Of a stretch of 64,000 nt of DNA, positions 1-8,653 are shown piece by piece. This stretch comes from Collinsella tanakaei YIT 12063 (lineage in GTDB: Bacteria; Actinomycetota; Coriobacteriia; Coriobacteriales; Coriobacteriaceae). A program made the translations under genes and the position numbers. The DNA lies in the NCBI RefSeq assembly GCF_000225705.1, contig NZ_JH126470.1, positions 200,299 through 264,298 of the forward strand, given 5' to 3'. Numbering within the stretch: position 1 is the first letter of the stretch; each line of letters starts with the position of its first letter. The notes beneath the pieces are model-generated. The model searched no databases. It had not been told where the DNA came from and worked only from the letters and a program-made list of their open reading frames with translations.

Positions 1-2079
1 GCCCCTGCCGCGCGAAGTGCCGCCGTTGTCGCTGCGGCCGCCGGCGCCGCGCGAGGCGCCCTTGTCTCCTGTAAGCTCGCTCGCCTTGGGCGGATACGGC
101 TTGATTAGGCACTTCTTGTCAAAGCCAATGAGGTCCTGGCGGCCGGCCTTTTCAAGCGCCTCGCGGACCAGCTTGTAGTTCTCGGGCTTGCGGTATTGGA
201 TCAGCGCGCGCTGCATGGCTTTCTCGTGCGGGTCGTGCGCCACGTAGATGGGCTTCATGGTGCGTGGGTCGACGCCGGTGTAGTACATGCAGGTGGACAT
301 GGTCGACGGGGTGGGGTAGAAGTCCTGCACCTGCTCGGGCATGTATCCCATGTCTCGCACCGCGCAGGCAAGCTCCACGGCTTCCTTCATGGTCGAGCCG
401 GGATGGCTGCTGATCAGGTACGGCACCACGTATTGCTCCAGCCCGTACTCGCGGTTGAGTGCGTCAAAGCGTCGACAAAACGCGTCGTAAACCGACCTCG
501 ACGGCTTGCCCATGACCGAGAGCACCGCATCGCTCACGTGCTCGGGTGCCAGGCGCAGCTGGCCGCTCACGTGGTGCTGCAGCAGCTCGCGCAAAAACTC
601 GTCGCTGGCGTCGGCCATGGTGTAGTCAAAGCGGATGCCGCTCCGCACAAAGACCTTCTTCACGCCGGGCAGATGGCGAAGATCGCGAAGCAGCGCCGTA
701 TAGCCGCTTTCGTCCACCACCATGTTGCGGCACACCGTGGGCCAAAGGCAGCGACGGTTTTGGCATACGCCGTGCCTGAGCTGCTTGTCGCAAGCGGTGC
801 GGAAGAAGTTCGCCGTGGGGCCGCCCACGTCGTTGATGTAGCCCTTGAACTCGGGGTCGCGCGTCAGCTCGCGCGCCTCGCGAACGATGCTGTCGTGGCT
901 GCGGGTCTGCAGCACGCGCCCCTGGTGAAACGTGAGCGCGCAGAACGAGCACTCGCCAAAGCACCCGCGATTGGACGATATGGAGAACTTTACCTCGGAA
1001 AACGCGGGCACGCCGCCCGCCGCGTCGTAGTCCGGATGCCAGTCGCGCGCGTAGGGCAGCTCGTAGACCTCGTCCATCTCTGCGTCCGTGAGGATGGCAG
1101 AAGGCGGGTTTTGCACCACGTACACCCCGTTGGGATAGGGCTCCACCAGGCGCTTTGCCGTGATGGGGTCCATGTTGCGGTATTGCACGTTGAAGCTGCG
1201 GGCATATGCCAGGCGGTCGGCTTCGAGCTCGTCCCAAGAGGGAAGCAGCTCGTAATCAAAGACCTGGTCGAGCGCTCCCTCGCCGGAGGTGCGGTAGACC
1301 GTGCCGTCCACGTAGGTGATCTGGTCCACGGGCAAGCCGGCGTCCAGGGCGTCGGCGATCTGCACCACCGCATGTTCGCCCATGCCGTAGATCAAAAGGT
1401 CCGCGCCGGAGTCGAGAAGGATGGAGCGCTTGAGTTTATCCGACCAGTAATCGTAGTGGGCCAGGCGGCGCAGGCTCGCCTCGATGCCTCCGATGATGAG
1501 GGGCGTGTTCTTGTAGACGCGGCGAATCAGGTTGCCGTAGACCGCGACCGCGTGGTTGGGACGCGCGCCAGCGACGCCGCCGGGGGTGTAGGCGTCCGTG
1601 TGCCGGCGGTGCTTGGTGACCGAGTAGTGGTTGACCATGGAGTCCATGTTGCCGGCGGACGCGAGAAAGCCCAGGCGCGGCTCGCCCAGGACTTGGATGC
1701 TTGCGGGGTCGCGCCAGTCGGGCTGGCAGATGATGCCCACGCGGTAACCGTGCGCCTCGAGCACTCGGGTGATGATGGCCATGCCAAAGCTGGGGTGGTC
1801 CACATAGGCATCTCCGCAGATGTAGACAAAGTCGCACTGATCCCAGCCGTGGACTTCCATGTCCGCGCGGGTCACGGGTAGAAACTTCTCGCGGCCCGGG
1901 CGCCACGGGCGTGCGGCGCCGACGGTGCTTGTGTTGTTGGCGCCTGCGTTGACGTTTGCCTTCTTGGGCACGGGGCTCTTCGCGCGAGCCGCCTTCTTGG
2001 AGGACGAGGCCTTGCGGGGACGGCTTGCGCCTTCGCCATGCGATGGCTTGTGGGATGGGTTCTTGGTCTGCTTTGGCAT
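1..2079 (-). CDS. ygiQ: YgiQ family radical SAM protein, C-terminus cut by window edge
   Basis: Radical SAM protein of the YgiQ (UPF0313) family. The family's reaction is not settled; members are cytoplasmic and predicted to bind a 4Fe-4S cluster. The frame is open from the ATG at 2077-2079 to the left edge, so 693 codons are visible and the end is missing. After a ~45-residue Lys/Ser/Pro-rich extension come the family blocks REKFLPVTRADM, GWDQCDFVYICGDAY and VDHPSFGMAIITR. The cluster motif GCFGECSFCALTFHQG (Cx3Cx2C) lies around 925-975. The visible C-terminal end becomes Gly/Arg-rich, as in other members. AAGGAAAG precedes the ATG by about 9 nt and decides the start. Confidence 0.93.
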   Translation of the reverse strand, partial: MPKQTKNPSHKPSHGEGASRPRKASSSKKAARAKSPVPKKANVNAGANNTSTVGAARPWRPGREKFLPVTRADMEVHGWDQCDFVYICGDAYVDHPSFGMAIITRVLEAHGYRVGIICQPDWRDPASIQVLGEPRLGFLASAGNMDSMVNHYSVTKHRRHTDAYTPGGVAGARPNHAVAVYGNLIRRVYKNTPLIIGGIEASLRRLAHYDYWSDKLKRSILLDSGADLLIYGMGEHAVVQIADALDAGLPVDQITYVDGTVYRTSGEGALDQVFDYELLPSWDELEADRLAYARSFNVQYRNMDPITAKRLVEPYPNGVYVVQNPPSAILTDAEMDEVYELPYARDWHPDYDAAGGVPAFSEVKFSISSNRGCFGECSFCALTFHQGRVLQTRSHDSIVREARELTRDPEFKGYINDVGGPTANFFRTACDKQLRHGVCQNRRCLWPTVCRNMVVDESGYTALLRDLRHLPGVKKVFVRSGIRFDYTMADASDEFLRELLQHHVSGQLRLAPEHVSDAVLSVMGKPSRSVYDAFCRRFDALNREYGLEQYVVPYLISSHPGSTMKEAVELACAVRDMGYMPEQVQDFYPTPSTMSTCMYYTGVDPRTMKPIYVAHDPHEKAMQRALIQYRKPENYKLVREALEKAGRQDLIGFDKKCLIKPYPPKASELTGDKGASRGAGGRSDNGGTSRGRG

Positions 2080-2282
2080 GGAGCTCGCTTTCCTTGCAGG
2101 TTGAATGCTACAAGGATACGACAGCCGCGGCGCCGCTTGCGCCGCATGGGCGTCTCGCGCAAAACGGATACAGGCGGCGAGGGTTGGGGCATGATGGGTC
2201 GCCCGGCTCCCGCGGCCCTGAAGATAGGGCTGCCAGCGCTTGGCGGGGTTGCTTGCTTTTTGGTAGGGCGCTCGCGATGCGG

Positions 2283-2936
2283 TTAGTCCGTGAGCTGAAG
2301 ATCGATCGCGCCGGGAAGCTCTGTCAACGACGGAAGCACCGCGGTGCAGAGGCTTTCGATCTCCGGCGTGGGGGCGTTGTAGTCCGGGACCATGAAAACG
2401 GCCATGCCCGCCGCCGTTGCAGCGTGGATGCCATTGAAGGAGTCTTCCACGGCGCCGCATTCGTGCGCGGGGACATCCAGGCGCTCTGCAGCGGTGAGGT
2501 AGACGTCTGGGGCTGGCTTGGGATGTGCGATGTCCTCGTGGAAAACGGTCGCATCGAATGCCTCCGCGAGGCCGAAGTGCTCAAGGCAGAACAGCGCGCG
2601 GTCGCGTTCACTGGAGGTTGCCAGGGCGCACTTGAGTCCGCGCTGGTGCACGGCATCGATGGCCTCTCGCGCTCCGGGCTTGAGTTCCAGCTGGTCAATC
2701 CAGGTGTCGCTGTAAATCTTGTTGCGTCGCGCGAAGAGGTGGTCGGTAAGCGCGGGATCGCCAAACTCATCGTCGATCATGGTGTGGGCGGTTTTCATAG
2801 AGAGGCCCACGAATGCGTGCAAGATGCGCTCGGGAATCTCGATGCCCAGGTCCGCCGCGGCGGCGCGCCAGGAGGCCTGGCTTACGCGCTCGGTATCGAT
2901 GAGGGTTCCGTCCATGTCGAAGATGATGGCCTGCAT
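2283..2936 (-). CDS. HAD family hydrolase (beta-phosphoglucomutase-like)
   Basis: Haloacid dehalogenase-fold phosphatase or phosphomutase, 217 aa, the usual length for subfamily I. Motif I is IIFDMDGTL with nucleophile Asp7 and acid Asp9. Motif II is LATSSERD near residue 108, motif III the Lys of HPKPAPDVY near residue 140, and motif IV GAVEDSFNG near residue 164. The cap follows the first motif and is the four-helix type. Members dephosphorylate small sugar phosphates in the cytoplasm; the substrate cannot be read from sequence. GAAAGGACGG sits just before the ATG. The gene stands alone, 203 bp from the ygiQ start on the same strand, so co-transcription with ygiQ is possible. Confidence 0.9.
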   Translation of the reverse strand: MQAIIFDMDGTLIDTERVSQASWRAAAADLGIEIPERILHAFVGLSMKTAHTMIDDEFGDPALTDHLFARRNKIYSDTWIDQLELKPGAREAIDAVHQRGLKCALATSSERDRALFCLEHFGLAEAFDATVFHEDIAHPKPAPDVYLTAAERLDVPAHECGAVEDSFNGIHAATAAGMAVFMVPDYNAPTPEIESLCTAVLPSLTELPGAIDLQLTD

Positions 2937-3033
2937 GTCCGTCCTTTCGGGATGGCGCGCGTTGTGTGCTATGTGCTTTCTGCAGCATAGTAGCAGGCTG
3001 AGCTACCGCGGGCCCACTAAGCACGGCGGCCCT

Positions 3034-3056
3034 CCGCGCGAGTTGCGCGGGTTTTT
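3034..3056 (+). terminator. Orphan rho-independent terminator-like hairpin
   Basis: CCGCGC and GCGCGG pair around a 5-nt loop and are followed by GTTTTTG on the plus strand. No plus-strand gene ends upstream: the nearest gene is the divergent HAD start at 2936. It may terminate an unseen short RNA or be a relic. The rest of 2937-3083 shows nothing else. Confidence 0.4.
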
Positions 3057-3083
3057 GCCGATCGGGGCGATTTTGAAAGGCAA

Positions 3084-3223
3084 GGTTCTTACGGATAATC
3101 GCATCTATTTTGAAAACTGAATTGTATACAAGAAACATATCAATTTATAACCAGCTGTTTTACGTTCGTAATTGCTGGGCTACTCGAGGAAAACCGAAAT
3201 CGATGCGATTATCCGCGAGAACC
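3084..3223. repeat. 140-bp inverted-repeat element, copy 1
   Basis: The ends are GGTTCTTACGGATAATCGC (left) and, inverted, GGTTCTCGCGGATAATCGC (right): a 22-bp inverted repeat with two mismatches enclosing about 95 bp. The interior (TATACAAGAAACATATCAA, then AATTGCTGGGCTACTCGAG) is roughly 80% identical to copy 2 at 4644, so the whole unit is repeated and not just the termini. Non-coding, MITE-like. The following 3224-3475 holds no other recognisable feature. Confidence 0.85.
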
Positions 3224-3475
3224 GTGTTGACGTGAATTCTCGAGTTTTTCGTTTTCGGTTTGCATGGTCCCAAAGGGGTGACTCTCAGTAGCCGTTGTTC
3301 ACAAGTATCTCTTGGGATATGCGCCCTTTCTTACAAATTGCTTGCTCCAATCTATCGATGGATATGTGGATAGCAGCAGGTAGATACCGTTAAACGATGG
3401 ACAATGCCCGCTTGCCGTCCGTATGGTCCTGCCCGTTTAATACGGATTAGGGTTTTGGATATGGGGGTGTTGGGA

Positions 3476-4534
3476 ATGGAGAAGATACTTTGTGACATAT
3501 CGGCGTTGAAGCTCTATCGCGTCCCACCGCGATACCTTTACATGATGCCGAACCTACCCGACTTCGATACACCGTTTGGTCGCAGCGAGCTGCGCGGAAG
3601 CCCAACGGTGTCGGAGATTTTTGGCCTGCCGATCCATGCGCTAGACACCAGGAGAAGCCTTTTGCACTCTACGTTGGTCAAGCCGCACCGATGGGACGGG
3701 CCGCTGCCCACGGGCTCGATTCTCGAGAGCCCGCATGATGTTTCCGTGACCTCGCCACTGCTTACGCTGCTCATGCTGGCATATCGCTTCTCGCCAATCC
3801 AGCTTGCAATGCTGCTCTATGAGTTCGTAGGGAAGTTTACGTTCTTTACCCCCACGCAGGTGCTTGAGGAAGCGTGCAGGGGTCTGCCGCCCGCGCCCGA
3901 GTGGGAGTTTGATGGTGGATGGAAGATGGTTCGTGATGCCAAGGGAAATCCAAGCGGGCTTTGGCAGAGGCCGCCTTTGCTGACCATGGATCAAGTGCAT
4001 GAGTTTATCGATAGGGGGAAGGGTGTTCGCGGGAGAAAGAAGCTCGCTCAAGCGATGCGCTACGTGACGGGAGTGACTCGAAGCCCGTTTGAAGCCTGTG
4101 CCTCTATGCTGCTTTGCGCGCCGCGCCGCCTTGGCGGACGCGGCTTCAGTGGCGTGCAAAACAACTTCAGGATCGATTTAAGCGAGGACGCACGCACGAT
4201 ATGCGGCCTTTCGTATGCGGAGGGTGACCTCACTTGGCTTGTGACTGCTCGTCATCCTACGACGATAGTCGAGTGTCAGGGAGGAATGACCCATAGCGGA
4301 GCGGAGGTTTCTGAGAGCGATGATGACCGGGCTCTAGCATTGGAGAATATGGGGAACGACGTGCTGCGAATCACCTATAAGCAGATAAGCGACGAGGAGA
4401 AGTTTGATCTGTTTGCATCGCATTTGGGATCAAAGCTTGGCGTTCGCCAGAATCCGCCTAGTAGCAGGATGGCGGATGCTGAAAAGGTGCTAAGACAGAC
4501 AATATTGACCGATTGGTCGGTGCTGGACGGTTGA
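3476..4534 (+). CDS. Hypothetical protein, possible AbiEi/Vsr-like nuclease fold
   Basis: Unrecognised protein of 352 aa. The N-terminal half contains LLTLLMLAYRFSPIQLAMLL and FTPTQVLEEACRGLP, probably helical. The C-terminal half carries TTIVECQGGMTHSG, then SDDDRALALENMGNDVLRIT. That pattern of a beta-strand E-x-Q followed by D/R, AL and G-x-x-V-L-R-x-T resembles the PD-(D/E)XK fold of Vsr and DUF559 proteins, but no catalytic activity can be claimed. ATG 3476 (MEKILCDISALKLYR) is preferred because GGGGG lies 10 nt upstream; ATG 3461 and ATG 3404 are in frame. The gene lies alone between copies 1 and 2 of the 140-bp inverted repeat, which suggests cassette-like gain. Confidence 0.72.
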   Translation: MEKILCDISALKLYRVPPRYLYMMPNLPDFDTPFGRSELRGSPTVSEIFGLPIHALDTRRSLLHSTLVKPHRWDGPLPTGSILESPHDVSVTSPLLTLLMLAYRFSPIQLAMLLYEFVGKFTFFTPTQVLEEACRGLPPAPEWEFDGGWKMVRDAKGNPSGLWQRPPLLTMDQVHEFIDRGKGVRGRKKLAQAMRYVTGVTRSPFEACASMLLCAPRRLGGRGFSGVQNNFRIDLSEDARTICGLSYAEGDLTWLVTARHPTTIVECQGGMTHSGAEVSESDDDRALALENMGNDVLRITYKQISDEEKFDLFASHLGSKLGVRQNPPSSRMADAEKVLRQTILTDWSVLDG

Positions 4535-4643
4535 CGAGGCGCGCGATCCGCTTCGGAGGTGCGTTTTTGCGCGGCCGCCGCTGCTTTCAGGGTGTCTGGA
4601 CTTTTTGGAGACTCGTGACTGAATGATTGTCGGATTCGCATAT

Positions 4644-4782
4644 GGTTCTTACGGATAATTGCATCCAATTTGAAAAGCGCTTTCTATACAAGAAGTGTAG
4701 CAATTCAATACCAGCGGTTTTAAGCTCGGAATTGCTGGGCTACTCGAAGGAAATCGAAATTGATGCGATTATCCGTGAGAAT
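4644..4782. repeat. 140-bp inverted-repeat element, copy 2
   Basis: Left end GGTTCTTACGGATAATTGC; right end read inverted AATTCTCACGGATAATCGC. The interior CTATACAAGAAGTGTAGC and AATTGCTGGGCTACTCGAAG aligns with copy 1 in the same orientation. It lies 110 bp after the stop of the hypothetical gene at 3476-4534. Apart from this and the mgtA terminator the 4535-4911 gap is empty. Confidence 0.85.
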
Positions 4783-4835
4783 TGCTCTCGCATGGTTGGA
4801 CGAGCGGCTGCTAAACGGTTGAATCCACGCAAGAA

Positions 4836-4862
4836 AGGCCCCTTTCAAGGGGAAAGGGGCCT
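4836..4862 (-). terminator. Terminator of the Mg2+ ATPase gene
   Basis: AGGCCCCTTTC and GAAAGGGGCCT form a perfect 11-bp stem with a 5-nt loop. On the minus strand it is followed by TTCTTGCG, a short U-tract. It lies 50 nt past the mgtA stop. Confidence 0.6.
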
Positions 4863-4911
4863 GATGGATGGGATATGCGGACGTCGAATGCGGGGTCTGG
4901 CTGTCCGGCGG

Positions 4912-7665
4912 CTACAGCAGCGTTCCGTAACGGCGTACGTACAGGGCCTTGACCGCGCCGCAGAGCAGCAGGTAGAGCGCCATGCACGCAAAGAGCAGCC
5001 CAAAGAAGGGCAGCGGCAGCGGGCTCAGGCCAAGTGCCGCTCCCAGGCCGGGCACGTAGGGAAGCGCGGTCACCACGGCGACGCCGGCGAGCGTGAGCAC
5101 GGTGAGCGAGGCCGCGGGGCGGCTGCCCGCAAGGGGGACGTGCTCGGTGCGCAGCATGTGAAGAACAAAGGTCTGGGTCCACATGGACTCGACAAACCAA
5201 CCGCTCTGGAACACCGCGGCGAACAGGGCGATCTGCGCGGGGTCGGCTAGCTGCGCGAAGGGCGCTCCCACCACCATGGGGCAGATGATGAAGAACATCG
5301 CGGCGTAGGTGAGGATATCGAAGACGGAGCTGGTGGGGCCCAGCCAAAGCATGAACGAGACAATGGACTTGGCGTCCCAGGTCTTGGGCTCGCGCAGGAA
5401 CTCCTCGTCAACGTTGTCCCAGGGGATCGCGGTGCAGGAGACGGTGTAGGCTACTCCCAAAAGCAGCAGTTGCAGGGCGGTCATGGGCAAAAACGGCAGG
5501 AAGGCGCTGGCGACCAGCACGGAGAATACGTTGCCAAAGTTGGAGCTCGCGGTGGTCTTGATGTACTTGATGGTGTTGCCGTAGGTGCGGCGTCCCTCCA
5601 TGATGCCGCGCCCCAGGACCATGAGGTCCTTCTTCAGCAGGATGATGTCGGCGGACTCCTTGGCGATGTCCACGGCGGTGTCCACGGAGATGCCGCAGTC
5701 GCTGGCGCGCATGGCCGCGGCGTCGTTGATGCCGTCCCCCATAAAGCCCACGGTATGCCCGCCCTGCTCGCGCAGCACGCTTACCACACGCTGCTTCTGC
5801 AGGGGAGAGAGCTTGGCGAACAGCTGGCATCCCTCGGCGCGGGCGGCGAGCTCCTCATCGGTGAGGCCGTCTACCTCGCTGCCCAGCAGCATGCCGGAGG
5901 GGTCGATGCCCACCTTACGGCACACCGCCGCCGCGACGCCCTCGTTGTCGCCGGTAAGGACCTTGACGCCTACGCCGTATTCGGCCAGGCGCGCGACGGC
6001 TGCAGCGGCGCTCTCCTTGGGCGGATCGAGAAACGCAAGGTAGCCTATGAGCACCATGTCGCTTTCATCAGCGGTCGAGAAGGAACCGACGGGGCGGGGG
6101 TTGGTCTTCTGCGCCACGGCGACCACGCGCATGCCGTCGTCGTTGAAGCCGCGGACGCGCTCGAGCACGCGATCGCGCAGATTGTCGGTGAGCGGCAGCA
6201 CCTGCCCGTCGTATTCCACGCAGGTGCAGATGCCCAGCACCTCTTCTACGGCGCCCTTGGTTATCAGCTGGGTCTTGCCGCTGCGGTCGGCGACGACAAC
6301 GCTCATCAGGCGACGCTCGAAGTCGAAGGGGATCTCGTCCACCTTGGTGTAGCGCTCGCTCATGCCCGCTTGCGCAGGATCGGCCGCTGCCAGCTCATCC
6401 ATCTTCTCGATCACGGCGACGTCGATAAGGTTCTTCAGTCCCGTCTGGAAGAAGCTGTTGAGGTAGGCGTGGCGCAGTACGCGGTCGTCATCGCGACCGT
6501 GGACGTCCATGTGGCGCTCCAGGATAACCTTGTCCTGGGTGAGGGTGCCGGTCTTGTCGGTGCACAGCACGTCCATGGCGCCCAGGTTCTGGATGGCGTT
6601 GATGTTCTTAACGATCACGTCCTGGCGCGACATGTTGGTGGCGCCGCGGGCCAGGCAGGTGGTCACTATGACGGGCAGCATCTGCGGGGTGATGCCCACC
6701 GCGATGGAGATGGAGAACAGCAGCGCATCCAGCCAGTCACCCTTGGTAATGCCGTTCACCACAAAGACGATGGGGCACATGATCAGCATGAACGCCACCA
6801 GTACGCGCGACACCGCCGCCACGCCAACGTCGAAGCTGGTGCGCGTGGGCTTGACCTCCAGGGCGCGGGCGACCTTGCCCAGATAAGTGTGCTTGCCGGT
6901 GCACAGCACCACGGCGGTAGCCGATCCGCTCTGCACGGTGGTGCCGGAGAATGCGATGTTGGTGCAGTCGTCGATGGCAATCGAGGTCCCGCGACCGTGG
7001 TATTCGATCTCGACGGGCTCGGCCGTCTTCTCAACGGGCTCGCTCTCGCCGGTGAGCGCCGCTTGGGTCACAAACAGGTCCTTGGCGGTGATGATGCGCA
7101 CATCGGCCGGGATCATGTCGCCGGCGGAGAGCTTCACGATGTCGCCGGGCACCACGTCTTCCATGGGGATCTCGCGCCCCGCGTCCCCGCCGCGGATCAC
7201 GCAGCAGGTGGTGGTCACCATGTTCTTGAGGGCGCTGGCGGCGCTCTCGCTCTTGGACTCCTGCGTGTAGCGAAGAGCGCCGGAGATCAGCACCATGATG
7301 CCGATGATGATGGCGGTGGAGGGATCGGCCTCGCCGGGCGCCGCCATGACCACGTTGGTGTAGACGGAGACCGCCGCCAGCGCTGCCAGGATCAGCGTGA
7401 ACGGGCTCACAAAAGCAGCGGCGACGCGCTTGAACTTGGGCTCGTGGCGCTCTTCCTCCACCACGTTCTTTCCGTAGACGCCGGTGAGGTCGCGGGCAAG
7501 CTCGGGGTCCAGGCCGGCCTCGCCGGTATCGAGCTGGCCAAAGACATCGCCGGGTCGGTGGGTCGCCGCATAGACCACCAGACGGTCGAGTTCGCTAGTC
7601 TGAACGTTCTTCTGCTGGCGGCGCAGCTGGTGGAGCTGATGAATCGTGCGGGTTAACTTGGACAT
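4912..7665 (-). CDS. mgtA: Magnesium-translocating P-type ATPase (MgtA type)
   Basis: P-type ATPase of the magnesium importer group (P3B), 917 aa, an integral membrane protein that drives Mg2+ uptake with ATP. In order: N-terminal cation-transporter domain, TM pair, actuator motif ALTGESEPVEK, phosphorylation site CTDKTGTLTQDK (Asp is the phosphate acceptor), nucleotide-binding domain, hinge MGDGINDAAAMRASDCGIS, then six C-terminal TM helices. The ATG at 7663-7665 is preceded by AGGAGG with a 7-nt gap, so the ~65 extra in-frame codons upstream are leader rather than protein. The promoter is ~520 nt upstream, leaving a long leader with a small ORF and a hairpin just before the SD, as expected if Mg2+ controls expression post-initiation. 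It is a single-gene unit. Confidence 0.95.
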   Translation of the reverse strand: MSKLTRTIHQLHQLRRQQKNVQTSELDRLVVYAATHRPGDVFGQLDTGEAGLDPELARDLTGVYGKNVVEEERHEPKFKRVAAAFVSPFTLILAALAAVSVYTNVVMAAPGEADPSTAIIIGIMVLISGALRYTQESKSESAASALKNMVTTTCCVIRGGDAGREIPMEDVVPGDIVKLSAGDMIPADVRIITAKDLFVTQAALTGESEPVEKTAEPVEIEYHGRGTSIAIDDCTNIAFSGTTVQSGSATAVVLCTGKHTYLGKVARALEVKPTRTSFDVGVAAVSRVLVAFMLIMCPIVFVVNGITKGDWLDALLFSISIAVGITPQMLPVIVTTCLARGATNMSRQDVIVKNINAIQNLGAMDVLCTDKTGTLTQDKVILERHMDVHGRDDDRVLRHAYLNSFFQTGLKNLIDVAVIEKMDELAAADPAQAGMSERYTKVDEIPFDFERRLMSVVVADRSGKTQLITKGAVEEVLGICTCVEYDGQVLPLTDNLRDRVLERVRGFNDDGMRVVAVAQKTNPRPVGSFSTADESDMVLIGYLAFLDPPKESAAAAVARLAEYGVGVKVLTGDNEGVAAAVCRKVGIDPSGMLLGSEVDGLTDEELAARAEGCQLFAKLSPLQKQRVVSVLREQGGHTVGFMGDGINDAAAMRASDCGISVDTAVDIAKESADIILLKKDLMVLGRGIMEGRRTYGNTIKYIKTTASSNFGNVFSVLVASAFLPFLPMTALQLLLLGVAYTVSCTAIPWDNVDEEFLREPKTWDAKSIVSFMLWLGPTSSVFDILTYAAMFFIICPMVVGAPFAQLADPAQIALFAAVFQSGWFVESMWTQTFVLHMLRTEHVPLAGSRPAASLTVLTLAGVAVVTALPYVPGLGAALGLSPLPLPFFGLLFACMALYLLLCGAVKALYVRRYGTLL

Positions 7666-7684
7666 ATCGCACCTCCTAATCCTC

Positions 7685-7733
7685 GCGCCAACGTCGGTTC
7701 GCCCCCGTGTCGAGCGGGGCGGCGCATTGGCGC
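7685..7733 (-). promoter_or_regulatory. Two-tier hairpin directly upstream of the mgtA SD
   Basis: GCGCCAA and TTGGCGC form the outer stem and GCCCCCG/CGGGGC the inner stem. The 3' arm on the minus strand ends about 11 nt before the mgtA AGGAGG. It could hide or expose the ribosome site. I could not match the leader to the ykoK M-box. Confidence 0.4.
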
Positions 7734-8057
7734 ACGTGATGGTCGCAGCGCTGGGGCTGCCTGGTAGTTGGGCTTGGCTCCGTAGCCGGCCGACACCGTG
7801 CCACAAACGGCGTACGGGCGGCGTAACGGATGCTCGATGCGCCGCATCTCGCAGACGCACGCGTACCCTACGGATTTAGTTGGTGGATGCTATCAGCACA
7901 TCGATTACGTTACAGTGTCTCGAATTCGGCGCGCTTCAATTAAGGCGTTTTTGGACGAGGAGCCTTCGAACAGGAATTATTAGCTTGGCGGTCCTTTGGG
8001 CAAAGCTTCTTTGGACGAGGAATCCTTATTGCGGCCTCGCTTTAACGCGGCCTCACC

Positions 8058-8135
8058 TTAAGCGCACGCGTTGGAGGCATGCCATGCGCGCAATCGATAG
8101 CCGGCATCGCCGGATCTACTACTGGGAACGTCCAT
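8058..8135 (-). CDS. Possible 25-aa leader peptide of mgtA
   Basis: ATG at 8133-8135 follows AAGGAGGTGCAGCC, the best SD in this region, and opens 25 codons (MDVPSSRSGD, then AGYRLRAWHASNACA) to TAA. It begins about 45 nt after the predicted start of the mgtA transcript and ends ~390 nt before mgtA. Salmonella mgtA also has a leader ORF (mgtL), but the peptides do not resemble each other. Role as a regulatory peptide is inferred from position and SD strength only. Confidence 0.4.
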   Translation of the reverse strand: MDVPSSRSGDAGYRLRAWHASNACA

Positions 8136-8185
8136 GGCTGCACCTCCTTGTGCTTGGGCCGAGGCCTCTTGAATAACCTACTGGC

Positions 8186-8213
8186 AGTATAGGTATGAAC
8201 CTGTACTTGTCAA
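8186..8213 (-). promoter_or_regulatory. Promoter of the mgtA transcript
   Basis: On the minus strand TTGACA (8208-8213) and TATACT (8186-8191) are 16 bp apart, a nearly perfect housekeeping sigma promoter. Transcription would start near 8180 and run through the leader ORF into mgtA. Between leader ORF and mgtA (7734-8057) I see only two TTGGACGAGGA words at 7950-7961 and 8010-8021. Confidence 0.7.
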
Positions 8214-8244
8214 CGGTATTATCTCTAACATCCGTCGCTTTTCT

Positions 8245-8273
8245 TTGACAACACGGTTTCGACACGCCATATA
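8245..8273 (+). promoter_or_regulatory. Possible divergent plus-strand promoter
   Basis: TTGACA at 8245-8250 followed after 17 bp by CATATA (TATACA at 19 bp). It would point toward the DUF1275 gene 380 bp downstream. The -10 box is weak. Confidence 0.3.
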
Positions 8274-8554
8274 CAGGTCGTCGACACGCTTTGCCCAAAC
8301 TCTCTTTACCGGGGCCTTACAAATGGGCCTTTCGATGGGTCGCCGGAATCGCGCATGCACCTTGTCTAGACGCTAGCGGGCTAAAGCTGCGCGTGCGAAG
8401 GATGAGCCGGGGCATGCCGTGGGCGTCGCTGGGGGACATATCTGGCTATGCGTTGGGCGTGCGCCGGGCATGTGCGCCATTTTAAGGAAACGGACGTTAA
8501 CAAATATTGTCCCTCTCTTAGACGCGTGCGCATGGGGTAGTATGGTGCGGTACA

Positions 8555-8635
8555 ACAACGGCGGCGCCGTCCCGCACGACGCCACAACGGCGGCGCCCCG
8601 CACGACGCCACAACGGCGGCGCCCCGCGCGGCGTC
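8555..8635 (+). repeat. Three tandem GC-rich repeats before the DUF1275 gene
   Basis: Three head-to-tail units of 29, 26 and 26 bp, each starting ACAACGGCGGCGCC and ending near ACGACGCC or GCGGCGTC. They end 19 bp before the ATG at 8654, so they lie in the 5' leader. Each contains the palindromic core GGCGCC. Confidence 0.8.
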
Positions 8636-8653
8636 ACAAAGGAAGCGAAGGTA

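Noticed and set aside
196-1881. Long plus-strand open frame opposite ygiQ
   Set aside because: Low-complexity His/Val/Ala/Gly translation antisense to a recognisable YgiQ protein; a product of high GC3 codon use.
5470-7656. 728-codon plus-strand open frame opposite mgtA
   Set aside because: Antisense to all P-type ATPase motifs, no family resemblance, shadow frame.
7666-8185. ykoK (M-box) Mg2+ riboswitch in the mgtA leader
   Set aside because: An AAGGTGAGGC match at ~8050 is not followed by the other conserved M-box blocks. A covariance-model scan would be decisive.
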